The position numbers and the translations under genes were made by a program. The notes beneath the pieces were generated by a model. That model made no database searches, was not told where the DNA came from, and saw only the letters and a program-made list of their open reading frames with translations. From NCBI GenBank assembly GCA_027451525.1, contig DAIDJF010000001.1, forward strand, positions 62,001-126,000: a stretch of 64,000 nt of DNA, written 5' to 3'. This document shows, one piece after another, positions 26,645 to 36,018 of the stretch; positions within the stretch are counted from its first letter, which is position 1; every line of letters starts with the position of its first letter. Source of the stretch: Ktedonobacterales bacterium (lineage in GTDB: Bacteria; Chloroflexota; Ktedonobacteria; Ktedonobacterales; Ktedonobacteraceae).

Positions 26645-27592
26645 TTATTTATCGAGTCGAATGCGTGGGTCAAGAACAACATAGCTAATATCTACTAACA
26701 GATTTGCCGCCATATATGAGAAAGCGGAGAGCAAAACAATGCCCTGTACCGTAGGATAATCTTTTGCCAGGATGCTCTGAATTGCAAGTTGACCAACACC
26801 GGGCCAGAGAAAGATAGATTCGACGATGAATGTACCAGCCAGGATTGCACCTACTTGCAGACCGATAATGGTAAGTAGCGGGATCAAAGCATTTCTCAAG
26901 GCATGTGTAAATTGGATAGTTTGCTCTGAAAGCCCTTTTGCTCTGGCGGTCCGAATGTAATCTTGTCCCATCACTTCGAGCATTCCAGCACGAATCTGGC
27001 GCATATTGACTGCGATAGAGCCAGCACCAAGCGTTACCATCGGCAAGAGCAGATCACGTAAATTGCCAAGCGGGTCATCGCTGAAGGCGACATAGCCGCC
27101 AGGGGGAAAGATGCGAAACACGACGGCGAAGAGAAGAATGAGTACCAGGCCAAGGACAAAGGCGGGAATAGCTGTCGTGAGCAAACTAAACAAATTGACC
27201 AGCCAATCAACCCAGCTATGACGGTGGGTAGCGGAATAGATACCGAGAGGGATGCCGATCAGCAGAGAGAAGAAGAGAGAGGTAATACCTAACTCTAATG
27301 TTACAGGCAGGCGTTGCACAATGGCTTGCAGCACAGGCTGCTGTAATTGAATGGATTCACCCAGATTTCCATGCAGCAGTTGCCAGAACCAGAGCGAGAA
27401 CTGTTCTAATAATGGTTTATTTAATCCAAGTTGTTCACGCAGGGCAGCGACAGTTTGTGGTGTTGCCTCTTCACCAAGCAAAATGCGCGCGGGATCACCT
27501 GGAATCAAGTGAATGATCATAAACGTTACAAAACTTACCAGTAACGCAACTGGGATGATAAAAAAAATACGTCGGGCAATATATCGTCCCAC
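26645..27592 (-). CDS. Peptide/nickel-type ABC transporter permease (DppB-like)
   Basis: A 315-residue permease of the OppB/DppB family with six membrane helices. It begins with IARRIFFIIPVALLVSFVTF and the HLIPGDPARILLGEEAT motif, and carries the loop GQDYIRTARAKGLSEQTI that contacts the nucleotide-binding subunit. The start is GTG at 27592 with AAGGAG 7 nt upstream. It forms an operon with the DppC-like gene and is separated from the upstream binding-protein gene by two hairpins. Confidence 0.93.
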   Translation of the reverse strand: MGRYIARRIFFIIPVALLVSFVTFMIIHLIPGDPARILLGEEATPQTVAALREQLGLNKPLLEQFSLWFWQLLHGNLGESIQLQQPVLQAIVQRLPVTLELGITSLFFSLLIGIPLGIYSATHRHSWVDWLVNLFSLLTTAIPAFVLGLVLILLFAVVFRIFPPGGYVAFSDDPLGNLRDLLLPMVTLGAGSIAVNMRQIRAGMLEVMGQDYIRTARAKGLSEQTIQFTHALRNALIPLLTIIGLQVGAILAGTFIVESIFLWPGVGQLAIQSILAKDYPTVQGIVLLSAFSYMAANLLVDISYVVLDPRIRLDK

Positions 27593-27615
27593 AGTATGAC
27601 TCCTTAGAAGTAGGG

Positions 27616-27648
27616 AAAGAAGTGCAGAAATGATATCGGCACTTCTTT
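27616..27648. terminator. Hairpin upstream of DppB-like gene
   Basis: A 10-bp stem (27616-27625 with 27639-27648). Together with the next hairpin it separates the binding-protein gene from the permeases, and could cause partial termination so that the binding protein is made in excess. Confidence 0.55.
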
Positions 27649-27696
27649 TTCTATCTTAACAATCAACGTAGTGCATCACGCGCTCGTGCATATTTT

Positions 27697-27735
27697 AATG
27701 AGGAGAGGTTGTAAAAATATTACAACCTCTTCATT
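27697..27735. terminator. Hairpin terminator after substrate-binding protein gene
   Basis: An 11-bp perfect stem (27704-27714 with 27720-27730) around a 5-nt loop, extended after a 2-nt bulge by 5 more pairs (27697-27701 with 27731-27735). Confidence 0.75.
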
Positions 27736-27767
27736 GAGAACGCAGTATTCTAGCGCGACATGACTAC

Positions 27768-29372
27768 TTAGCCCAGGTAGACCTGTGAAAAGTTCATGAT
27801 GCCGGTGGGTAACAGGGTGAAGTTTTTCAGGTTGCTGGTAGTTGCCTGAATACTGACACCATGATTTATAAACACATACGAGGCATCTTGTAGGATCATC
27901 TGTTGAGCTTGCTGATAATCGGTCGTGCGTTGAGCCTGATCACTGGTCGCACGCGCGTTATCCAGCAATGTATCAACCTGAGGGTTAGAGTACTGCATGG
28001 AATTGAAGCCGCCGCCAGTGTGGAACCATGCATACATGTTGCCATCTGGGTCAATACGACCGCTCCAACCAAGCAGTGCAGCCTGGAAGTGATGGGTGTC
28101 GGTATCGCTGAGTAGGGTGGCGAATGTCTCCTGCTTGATATTTACCGTGATGCCAGCCGGTTGTAACTCAGACTGAAGGAACTGGGCCTCTTGGGTATTG
28201 AGCGGTGAGCCGCTAGGTATAATCATCGTGATGGTTACGCCATTGGCATCACCAGCCTGCGCGAGTTCGGCTTTGGCCTTGGTTACATCATAGCTGTAAG
28301 GTGCGAAGGTATTGTCAAACGCCCAACTACTGGGAGGGATTGGCCCTTGTGCGACAGTGCCGACATTCTTGAGGACACTGGTGAGAATTTCTTGACGATT
28401 TACACCCCATTCGATGGCACGACGCACATGTACATTGTCTAGCGGAGCCACTTTTGTGTTGAGCATGATGCCGAAGAAACTCAGACCGGCTGCCTGTTTA
28501 TAGACCAGGCTGGAGTTTGACTGTGCGTTAGCGATATCGTTGGGGTCAATGCTATCGGCAGCATTGATGGTGCTGGTTTCCAGGTTAGTGAACATGACGC
28601 TACCGTTAGTAATAGGGCGGTAACGGATGGATTGTAGATAGGGTAGAGCGTTACCCTGGCTATCTTTCTGCCAGTAGTGGGGATTGCGCTTAAGCGTAAG
28701 ATGATCGCCTTTGATCCATTCGACGAACTGGAATGGTCCACTGCCAGCACCCGTGGCATCGTTGGAGAGGTTAGCACCGAGCTTTTGAACGGCAGTGGGA
28801 GAGAGGATCATGCCCGCGCGATCTGTCAGCGTTGCCAGCAAGGGCGCAAAAGGACGTTTAAGGGTGAACTGAACATGGGAAGTATCAATGGCTGTGACAG
28901 ACTGCACCACTGAAATCTCGCTATGGCGTGGTGAGGAAAGCGTAGAGAGGATGCGGTTAATGTTGAACACGACGGCATCGGCGTTGAAAGGCGTGCCATC
29001 CTGGAAGGTAACCCCCGTGCGCAAGGTAAAAATTAATTGTGTTGGTGAGCTATAGGTCCAGGAGGTTGCCAGTCCTGGCTCAATCACATTTTGCGCGTTC
29101 GACTGCACTAGCGTGTCATACATGTTGAACATTACCTGGCGATCAACAAGTGCTGATGATTTCAGGGGATCAAGCGTGACAACATCTGACGAGAGGCCAA
29201 CGCTAATGTTGCCTGTATATTTGCTATTAGTGGTGGTTGGTGTAGAACCTCCACTGGAACAAGCTACAAGGAAGAAAATAAGGATGATGGAGAAGAGGGG
29301 TAGCGACAAATAGCGTGCCGATGTACGTGTTGTACGCATGTACTGTGAGACGCGAAAGAGAGACTCACGCAT
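27768..29372 (-). CDS. ABC transporter substrate-binding lipoprotein, family 5 (DppA/OppA-like)
   Basis: A 534-residue extracytoplasmic solute receptor. A lipoprotein signal ends at LVACSSGGS with lipidated Cys38. The mature protein begins with a Thr/Ser linker, then ISVGLSSDVVTLDPLKSS, RTGVTFQDGTPFNADAVVF and GSGPFQFVEWIKGDHLTLKR, all typical of SBP family 5 for peptides, nickel or glycosides. GGAGGT lies 8 nt before ATG. It heads the binding protein-permease-permease group. The ligand is not predictable. Confidence 0.94.
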   Translation of the reverse strand: MRESLFRVSQYMRTTRTSARYLSLPLFSIILIFFLVACSSGGSTPTTTNSKYTGNISVGLSSDVVTLDPLKSSALVDRQVMFNMYDTLVQSNAQNVIEPGLATSWTYSSPTQLIFTLRTGVTFQDGTPFNADAVVFNINRILSTLSSPRHSEISVVQSVTAIDTSHVQFTLKRPFAPLLATLTDRAGMILSPTAVQKLGANLSNDATGAGSGPFQFVEWIKGDHLTLKRNPHYWQKDSQGNALPYLQSIRYRPITNGSVMFTNLETSTINAADSIDPNDIANAQSNSSLVYKQAAGLSFFGIMLNTKVAPLDNVHVRRAIEWGVNRQEILTSVLKNVGTVAQGPIPPSSWAFDNTFAPYSYDVTKAKAELAQAGDANGVTITMIIPSGSPLNTQEAQFLQSELQPAGITVNIKQETFATLLSDTDTHHFQAALLGWSGRIDPDGNMYAWFHTGGGFNSMQYSNPQVDTLLDNARATSDQAQRTTDYQQAQQMILQDASYVFINHGVSIQATTSNLKNFTLLPTGIMNFSQVYLG

Positions 29373-29744
29373 GAAGAAAGACCTCCAGGGTTGTGCCTGC
29401 TAGGAACGACCATGATAATCCGTTGCCCTACTTTTGTAAAAGCAAGAAATAACGATCTATCAGAATTTTCTGACTGTATTTTACAGAAAACCCTGGAATA
29501 GATCCATAAAACGGAAAAGACCTTGTACGGCTCTACCCATAAGTACGTTCCTATGTTACAGGAGGGGAAAGTATTAATAGGAAAAGTATAGGATGTGATT
29601 AAAAATTTGTCAAGCCTACTTGCGTATTGATGTGTATTTCGCTTTTATGGTTGAGCAAAAGTGAGAAAATTTATAAATACTAAAAGACGTTATGGCGAAG
29701 AAGGATGGAGAAAAGCTGATCCAGAAGGACTTTGAGTTATAGAT
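29373..29744. other. Intergenic region, 372 bp, no gene seen
   Basis: AT-rich upstream region of the minus-strand transporter operon. It presumably holds the operon's promoter, but no clear -35/-10 pair could be fixed. Confidence 0.4.
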
Positions 29745-29796
29745 TGGTTAACCATCCTCCTGGGTATTGTGAGGCACCAGGGAGGATGGTTAACCA
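29745..29796. terminator. Strong hairpin after GT87-like gene
   Basis: A 16-bp stem plus 3 bp after a single bulge (29745-29763 with 29777-29796), 13-nt loop, 11 nt beyond the minus-strand stop. Confidence 0.8.
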
Positions 29797-29806
29797 GTAC
29801 AAGTGG

Positions 29807-31306
29807 TTATGAGACAAAACTGTTGACGGAAAGCGTTTCGTCGATTTCCTTTTCTACGTTAGAAAATGTTAGTTGTGTATTTTTTTGTACAGAGCGCCTC
29901 TTTGCTGCCATGAGTAGCATTATGGGATAAGCTGCGCAGTAGAAGTATGATGGCAGGCTACGCCAGGCGAAGAAGAGAGGGATAACCGCCAATTGAAGGG
30001 CCGCTTCGGGGCTTGTACGGCAGAGACGCCAGTACCATACCAAGCAGAGCAACATCGTTGTCCCTTCGAGCGCACTGTATACCCACGTCGGGAAGATGGG
30101 GAGATAGTGAAGGACGCTCAGGTTGATAAAGCCCACGCCCAGAGGGAACATAGGGTCAGCGATAGGTGCCATAATACCTGCCAGCCATGCATGGGGATTC
30201 CATAGAATAAACGGCAGGTTGAGTAAGACAAAGAGAGTACCTGCGAAGGTAAGGCGGTAAGTTACCTCTTTTAGTCCATAGAGGCGGAAGGCCATGATGG
30301 CATAGAATGGCACAAGAAACCAAGACGTTTGTTTTGTTGCCAGTGCCAACCCTAAAAAGAGCGCGGAGAGCCAGCGATGATCGCGTTTCCACCAGGCGAC
30401 GATAATCAGCAAGGTGCAGAAAATGTCCAGGTTGCCCCCCATGGTTGAAGACCACATAGGAATGTTTGCCATGCCGAGTAGCAGCACCCAGGGACGTAGT
30501 TCTGGGCGTGCGATCTTCCAACCTAACCAGAGAATCACCAGATAGCTGATAAGGTAGAAGGAGAGGACGTTATATTGGTTGAAAAGTGCGAAAGGCACAA
30601 GCGTTAAAAACGATAATACTGGATAGCTAACTTTTGACTCAAACTCAACTGCGTGTCCAGATTTGAAGTCCGTGTCGAGAATACTTTGGAGTTCAGTTGT
30701 GCTGGGATACTGGAGACGGCCTTCTAATTGTCCGAGGCGTAGAGGGGTGGTCCAGACCGGTTGAATAGGAACTTTACGGGCTAGCTCTAATATATTCGAG
30801 TCTGTGTAGGGGTTGCGTCCTTGAAGTAGTAGCATTGCGGCGTTGGTATCAAGAGAGGTGCCATCATTGGAAAACTGCGGAGGAGTGACAGAAGCATAGA
30901 CACTGTAGCCCAGTTCAACGACTCCACCAATAGTTGCGAGTAACGAGATAATAACGACGATGCGCTGCCAGAGGCGCGGTTGACTCTGCAGCATACGTGC
31001 TTGTTGTGGCAGGTTGGTTGGGCGGAAAGCCATCCAGAGAGCGAAGAAACTAATCGCCATCAGTGTTGAAGAGATTATGGAACCAAAGGGTAAGTAAGAA
31101 GAGATTAATGGGGCATGTTCAATCTCACTTAATGTTTGGAGAATGAGCGCAGAGCCAATCCAGGTAGCGCGTCGTTGCAAGTCCATGATTGGCCGACTAT
31201 CTGGTGACACATCATCCGTAAAGAAGTGCCGCATCCAATGAGGATAGAGCGGTAGTTTCTTCTGTGTAGTATATGTGGTCTGTGTGAAGACAGATCGCTG
31301 TTGCAT
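29807..31306 (-). CDS. Polytopic membrane protein, GT87-like mannosyltransferase family
   Basis: A 499-residue protein with about ten membrane segments. Between the second and third hydrophobic regions the extracytoplasmic stretch SLDTNAAMLLLQGRNPYTD resembles the catalytic loop of GT-C glycosyltransferases of the GT87/DUF2029 group, which use polyprenyl-phosphate sugars. Further features are GLALATKQTSWFLVPFYAIM and NLPFILWNPHAWLAGI. Such enzymes build lipid-linked glycans. No clear ribosome binding site precedes ATG at 31306, and the methionine at residue 25 is an alternative. Confidence 0.78.
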   Translation of the reverse strand: MQQRSVFTQTTYTTQKKLPLYPHWMRHFFTDDVSPDSRPIMDLQRRATWIGSALILQTLSEIEHAPLISSYLPFGSIISSTLMAISFFALWMAFRPTNLPQQARMLQSQPRLWQRIVVIISLLATIGGVVELGYSVYASVTPPQFSNDGTSLDTNAAMLLLQGRNPYTDSNILELARKVPIQPVWTTPLRLGQLEGRLQYPSTTELQSILDTDFKSGHAVEFESKVSYPVLSFLTLVPFALFNQYNVLSFYLISYLVILWLGWKIARPELRPWVLLLGMANIPMWSSTMGGNLDIFCTLLIIVAWWKRDHRWLSALFLGLALATKQTSWFLVPFYAIMAFRLYGLKEVTYRLTFAGTLFVLLNLPFILWNPHAWLAGIMAPIADPMFPLGVGFINLSVLHYLPIFPTWVYSALEGTTMLLCLVWYWRLCRTSPEAALQLAVIPLFFAWRSLPSYFYCAAYPIMLLMAAKRRSVQKNTQLTFSNVEKEIDETLSVNSFVS

Positions 31307-31552
31307 ATTATTGCACGCTTACCAGTGTAAGTATGGAACCGACCTGAGTATGGAAACGAACCGAAGTGGCCCGCGACGCACGGTTCCTGGGTTGCGCGCT
31401 TTCACCTCCGTTAGAGTACCATGTAATCTCCTACATACAGATAGCGTTATTACGCATTGTAGGGTTTTCATGGCCCACGTGTTACAACGAAGAGGGAATA
31501 GGTTATGTCACAAAGTGGCTAGTAGCCGATGAAGTGAGACTGTAACAAGAAC

Positions 31553-32029
31553 TTATTCGGGCAGGAGGGGCAGACGGTAGTAGAGTTCGCGATGGCGTAA
31601 TTGGAAGCCAATCTCCTCGTAGAGCCTGATCGCGGGTAGATTTTCATCCCATACATGTAGATCAATAGCGGAAAGATGATAGACGTTCTGTGCTTGTTCA
31701 ACGATATGGCGCATAAGCAATCTGGCGAGTCCACGCCCTCGCCAATTGGGATGCACGATTACACGTTTCACATAGCCAATGTTTTCTGTCAAGTCACTGC
31801 CCGGTAGCATTAGCTCTGCCTTTGCAATCGCCATGCCTTCAAATTCAACGAGGTAGATAATAGTATGTTCGTGGGTAGATGGGTCAACGGAACCGAAATA
31901 TTGCTCCATAGCGCGATGGATGTCGCGCGTGGGAGAGGAACTAAAACTATCTAAAAGGTTGATAGTGGTGATGTCTTCTGGCGTGGCACAGCGCAGAACC
32001 AACGACGTTGTCGGTAGTTCTTCAAGCAT
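31553..32029 (-). CDS. GNAT-family N-acetyltransferase
   Basis: A 158-residue acetyl-CoA-dependent acyltransferase. Motif A reads VKRVIVHPNWRGRGLARLLM, where R-G-R-G-L-A is the pyrophosphate-binding loop. Motif B follows as DLHVWDENLPAIRLYEEIGF with a final FxLRHRELYYRLP strand. The substrate, small molecule or protein N-terminus, cannot be told. It is the last gene of the long minus-strand run from nadK. Confidence 0.9.
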   Translation of the reverse strand: MLEELPTTSLVLRCATPEDITTINLLDSFSSSPTRDIHRAMEQYFGSVDPSTHEHTIIYLVEFEGMAIAKAELMLPGSDLTENIGYVKRVIVHPNWRGRGLARLLMRHIVEQAQNVYHLSAIDLHVWDENLPAIRLYEEIGFQLRHRELYYRLPLLPE

Positions 32030-32078
32030 GATTTTATCCTAATCTAACACATAATAGGGGCGTATCAAGTAAACGCGG

Positions 32079-32267
32079 TTACGGCTGTTTTTTGCGTGGG
32101 AGCATTAATAGTGAGACAAGAGCATACCCTGCACATCCCAAAATCAGCAGTGCGTAGACGATTGTTTCGCCATCCTTATTAGGTGCGACAAGCATAGCAA
32201 GTCCCCACCAGAGGAAGCCTGCGAAGACAGTGAAGAGCAGAAGTGTACTCATAAATTTTTTATTCAT
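32079..32267 (-). CDS. Small two-pass membrane protein (62 aa)
   Basis: Two hydrophobic segments (LLLFTVFAGFLWWGLAML and IVYALLILGCAGYALVSLL) with a short loop, and a basic C-terminus PRKKQP. No family is recognised. AGGAAAG is upstream. It lies between the nudix and GNAT genes on the same strand, with gaps of ~100 and ~50 nt. Confidence 0.6.
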   Translation of the reverse strand: MNKKFMSTLLLFTVFAGFLWWGLAMLVAPNKDGETIVYALLILGCAGYALVSLLMLPRKKQP

Positions 32268-32368
32268 GCTAGTGGTCTTTCCTGGTACAAGTAGAAGCGA
32301 GAGATACTTTTCCCTTTAATTCAGTTAATATTATAGCATAAATCCCTGCGAAAGATACAATGGTCCTG

Positions 32369-32986
32369 TCAATTTTCTTTTGATTGAAGAGCTTGCCAGA
32401 CAAGGCGATGAATGACAGAGCGAAAGATACCCCAATCATGCCAATCACCGCCAAACTCGTCGCTTGTGTGGCGAGGAATATGGGAGAGGAAATCGGCCAT
32501 TTGAGGAAGTTCGGTGGGCAGGACCTCACGGTAGCTTTCGACTCGCTCATGTTCGTCAATCGCCCCAAGTGTGCCGCTGATCTCATCGAGCAGGAAGGCG
32601 AACGTATAGAATAGAGGTTGCGGATTCACCGCGGGTACACGATAGGAGACGGCGGCGAGGAAGCTGCGCACCTTTACTTCAAGCCCTGTTTCTTCGTAGG
32701 TTTCGCGCAAGAGGGCATCAAGAACCGGCTCTCCAAAATTGATGCCGCCAGTCATTAAACGATAGCCACCGCGCGGGTAAAATGTTTTGATCATCGTGAT
32801 AAGGCGACCATTGGGGCGGCGCACGACCATACACACTTCGCCGTAACGATCCGTCGCGTTCAGTGGGTCAAAAAGTGCGTTACGTGTGTTAAATTCCAGA
32901 GTAGCATCATGGATGATTGGCTGTCCATAACGTTGTGCAAGTTGTGTCAAGTCGTCTTGAATATCTTGTGGAAGTGTAGGGATCAT
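32369..32986 (-). CDS. Nudix hydrolase
   Basis: A 205-residue member of the Nudix superfamily, which hydrolyses nucleoside diphosphates linked to another moiety. The Nudix box is complete: GGINFGEPVLDALLRETYEE then TGL (G-x5-E-x7-REUxEExGU). It follows a strand YRLMTGG and an N-terminal extension of ~90 residues. Its start codon overlaps the stop of the FAD oxidoreductase gene by 4 nt, so the two are coupled. The substrate is unknown. Confidence 0.92.
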   Translation of the reverse strand: MIPTLPQDIQDDLTQLAQRYGQPIIHDATLEFNTRNALFDPLNATDRYGEVCMVVRRPNGRLITMIKTFYPRGGYRLMTGGINFGEPVLDALLRETYEETGLEVKVRSFLAAVSYRVPAVNPQPLFYTFAFLLDEISGTLGAIDEHERVESYREVLPTELPQMADFLSHIPRHTSDEFGGDWHDWGIFRSVIHRLVWQALQSKEN

Positions 32987-34029
32987 TGCAGAGAGCCTCC
33001 ATCAATCAATTGTTGGGCTATCGCTATTCCATGTTCTAAGGCCAGATGAATGCGCCCACCGACAAAAGCATCCCCACAGAAAGTAATACCATAAGGACGT
33101 GTGCGTGTATTTAGCTCGTGGTCCTGCACCTTTTCACTTGGCAGCGCATAGAGCCAATGCTGAATATCAGTAAAAATGGGTGTAGTGAGTGGTTCATCAA
33201 GCAGGTTACTGACAAGATGAGCGACCTCGCCAATAACTTGTTGTACGTTTGGAGCTTTCCAATGTGTCTGGCTGTATTGAGGAGCCATTTGCGCGATCAA
33301 CAACCCGGTGCCTTCTGGGACGCGCTCGCGAGCCTTTTCGTGTTCCCAGGCTAACCAGGAGATGGGATGCGCTTTATCTGTATTGACGAGAGCGTAGTAC
33401 GGTCGTGTGCGTGGAGTGGGGCGAAAACCGAGCATCACGGAAATCAGTGGATTGTAGCGCGCACGGCTAAGGTGTGTTTCAACAATTTCGTGTAAAGAGG
33501 CTGCAATTTGGCTCTTCTCAAGTAGCTCACGTGCTTGTGGAGCGGGAATGGTGATAAGCACATGGGCAAATGGACCAAAGGATTGCCCCGTCGTATCGAA
33601 GAGGTGCCAGCCTGTTGCGTCTTGACTGATATGGTCAATGCGTATATTCAGCATGACCTGCAATCCGTGTGCCATCTGTTTGGCTAAGGCGGTCAGTCCG
33701 CTGCGATAGCTCCATTTCGGTTCCGCGTTTTGTGCAGAGTCACCTTCTTTAATGTTGCCTGCGCTGTCAAAGGTCCAGACTGGTTTATGAATATCAATCA
33801 GGTCGGGAGCGCGAAAGCGTGCTGTGACCAGTTCGGTGCTGATAGCTCCTCCCTGTTTAATATATTGCGCGCCATGATCGTACGTAAAGCCATCGCGTTT
33901 GCGCGTTGCTGCGCGTCCACCAAGCCCACGACTCTTCTCAAAAAGGGTTACGTTCTGTCCTGCATCTTGCAGTGTGTGTGCTGCTGCTAATCCACTAGAG
34001 CCAGCACCAATAATAGCGATTGCGGACAT
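32983..34029 (-). CDS. Renalase-like NAD(P)/FAD-dependent oxidoreductase
   Basis: A 348-residue flavoprotein with IAIIGAGSSGLAAAHTLQDA (FAD dinucleotide fold), EKSRGLGGRAATRKRDGF, FTYDHGAQYI and the C-terminal FCGDAFVGGRIHLALEHGIA. This is the pattern of bacterial renalase-like amine-oxidase relatives, which oxidise aberrant dihydro-nicotinamide isomers. It overlaps the downstream nudix gene, and nadK lies two genes upstream. A shared role in nicotinamide cofactor repair is plausible (inference). Confidence 0.85.
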   Translation of the reverse strand: MSAIAIIGAGSSGLAAAHTLQDAGQNVTLFEKSRGLGGRAATRKRDGFTYDHGAQYIKQGGAISTELVTARFRAPDLIDIHKPVWTFDSAGNIKEGDSAQNAEPKWSYRSGLTALAKQMAHGLQVMLNIRIDHISQDATGWHLFDTTGQSFGPFAHVLITIPAPQARELLEKSQIAASLHEIVETHLSRARYNPLISVMLGFRPTPRTRPYYALVNTDKAHPISWLAWEHEKARERVPEGTGLLIAQMAPQYSQTHWKAPNVQQVIGEVAHLVSNLLDEPLTTPIFTDIQHWLYALPSEKVQDHELNTRTRPYGITFCGDAFVGGRIHLALEHGIAIAQQLIDGGSLQ

Positions 34030-34089
34030 GAGATACTACTTTCTCTGTTGTAATGGGTAGCATGAATAGGGTATAGGTTTATTCGATCT

Positions 34090-36018
34090 CTATGAGACAT
34101 TGAGCGAGCGCGGCATGGTCGTCTGGCTATGGAGCCAGGTATTTTTCCAGAGTGCCGAGCGATCTAGCATCTCTTGCGCGCTCCTCAATGAGGATTCGGT
34201 AACATTGCCGCCCATGATATGCGCGATTTCACGTGTGCGCTGTTCAGGGCGTAGTTCGTTGACAATCGTAATTGTGCGGTTATCGAATACCTGTTTATTG
34301 ACATTGTAATGGGTATCGGCAAATGCCGCAATCTGTGGCAGGTGCGTGACGCAGATAACTTGATGGGCTTGTGTGAGTTGCCAGAGTTTCTCGCCTACAA
34401 CCTGTCCGCTACGTCCGCTGATGCCCGAATCGATCTCGTCAAAAATCAATGTCGGTGTGGCATCCGCGTCGGCGAGTATGGTCTTCAGTGCCAGCATCAG
34501 GCGCGAGGTTTCGCCACCAGAGGCAATCTTTGTCAACGGTTTAAATGGTTCACCAGGATTGGGGGCGATGAGAAATTGTACCTGATCAATGCCAGTTTGG
34601 TCACAGGCATATGACTGTTCCGTTTGACCTTCCAGACATACTGGTACGCCCTCTTCGTCAAGCTCTTGCTCTATCTCGACTTTGAAACGGGCGCGCCGCA
34701 TATTGAGATCGTTGAGTTGGGCTTCCATCGCGCTGGCAAGCTGCTCTGCCGCGCTTGTGCGCCGCTGCGAGAGTTCCTGCGCGATAGTGCCAATTTCGCG
34801 ACGAAATTGCCCATCCTGTTGTTGCAAACGCGCAATGATCTCATCCCGATGCGTGATGTTTTCCAATTCGGTTTGTGCCTGTTCCGCGTGACGCAAAATA
34901 TCTTCAATCGTGGCCCCATATTTGCGTCGCAGTTTGGTAATAAGATCAAGCCGCTCTTCGATGTCAGCGAGCCTATGAGGATCATCCTCGATATCTGTCG
35001 CATAACTGCTGATACTGGCGGCAATATCTTCGAGTTGATAGATAGCTTCAGTAAGAGTCTCTTCATACTCGTTCATATTGCGATCAAGACGAACCAGCTC
35101 ACTCAGGCTGCGCTGAGCAGTACGCAACTGGTCAAGAGCGGGGCGTGTCTCGTCGCTAGCCAGTTCACCACCTTTGAGGGAACCATAAATAACGGCGCAC
35201 AACTCACGCAAGCGTTCCGCATTGTTTAGTACCTTGCGCTCGGCCTCTAACTCTTCAACTTCACCGGGATGCAGGTTTGCACGCTCGATTTCTTCCAATT
35301 CAAAGCGCAAAAATTCAGCACGTCGTGCCTGCTCGCGCTCATTCTGTTGCAAATTCTGTAGTGTTTTGCGCGCGTTGCGCCATTCAGAAACCTTGTTTGT
35401 GAGCTTTTCACGCAATGCAAGTGTTTCCGCATAGCGGTCGAGAAAGTTAATATGTTGTTCTGGGCGCAAAAGGCTCAGATGCTCGCTTTGCCCGTGAATA
35501 TCAATGAGCCAGCTAGCAATTTGCTGGAGAATATGTAATGAGAGCGCGCGCCCGTTAATGCGTGCCACGGTACGACCGGAGCGAAAAATATCGCGCGAAA
35601 GAATAAGCTGACCATCTTCTGGCGTGATGTCGTATTCATTTAGCAACATGGCAAGCGCGAGGTGCGCATCAGCATTGCTGGTATCCCCGCTATTTGTTGT
35701 TTCTTGTTCGGCGCGTTCAAACGCCTCAAGAAGAGTGGTGGCCCCATCGAGCGTATGATGTATGCCCTCGTCGGTAAGCTTGTCTGGGCTGACCGCAGGC
35801 AAGGGACTGAGTGAAAAAACGCCTTCGACGCTAGCCCGCTCGCAACCTGCACGGACGAACTCAGCACCAATTTTGCCGCCAAGCAATGCGTTGACAGCGT
35901 CAATGATGATCGATTTACCGGCACCCGTTTCGCCCGTAAAGACGTTAAACTGGCGATGCAAGCGTAAACGTAAGCTATCTATGATAGCAAAATCTTTGAT
36001 GCTTAACTCAAGTAACAT
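34090..36018 (-). CDS. recN: DNA repair protein RecN
   Basis: A 642-residue SMC-like ATPase that acts early in double-strand break repair. Walker A is GETGAGKSIIIDAVNAL near residue 30. Long coiled-coil arms occupy the middle (ERANLHPGEVEELEAERKVL), and the C-terminal half has KIASGGETSRLMLALKTIL (signature) and PTLIFDEIDSGISGRSGQVV (Walker B and D loop) with VICVTHLPQIAAFAD. The start at 36018 overlaps the end of nadK by 11 nt, a common nadK-recN arrangement. Confidence 0.97.
   Translation of the reverse strand: MLLELSIKDFAIIDSLRLRLHRQFNVFTGETGAGKSIIIDAVNALLGGKIGAEFVRAGCERASVEGVFSLSPLPAVSPDKLTDEGIHHTLDGATTLLEAFERAEQETTNSGDTSNADAHLALAMLLNEYDITPEDGQLILSRDIFRSGRTVARINGRALSLHILQQIASWLIDIHGQSEHLSLLRPEQHINFLDRYAETLALREKLTNKVSEWRNARKTLQNLQQNEREQARRAEFLRFELEEIERANLHPGEVEELEAERKVLNNAERLRELCAVIYGSLKGGELASDETRPALDQLRTAQRSLSELVRLDRNMNEYEETLTEAIYQLEDIAASISSYATDIEDDPHRLADIEERLDLITKLRRKYGATIEDILRHAEQAQTELENITHRDEIIARLQQQDGQFRREIGTIAQELSQRRTSAAEQLASAMEAQLNDLNMRRARFKVEIEQELDEEGVPVCLEGQTEQSYACDQTGIDQVQFLIAPNPGEPFKPLTKIASGGETSRLMLALKTILADADATPTLIFDEIDSGISGRSGQVVGEKLWQLTQAHQVICVTHLPQIAAFADTHYNVNKQVFDNRTITIVNELRPEQRTREIAHIMGGNVTESSLRSAQEMLDRSALWKNTWLHSQTTMPRSLNVS

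Noticed and set aside
31307-31552. 29-residue basic ORF on the minus strand upstream of the GT87-like gene
   Set aside because: GGAG is too close to its GTG start, and the ORF is too short and featureless to support.
34624-35229. 201-residue ORF antisense to recN
   Set aside because: Shadow of the RecN coiled-coil coding sequence.
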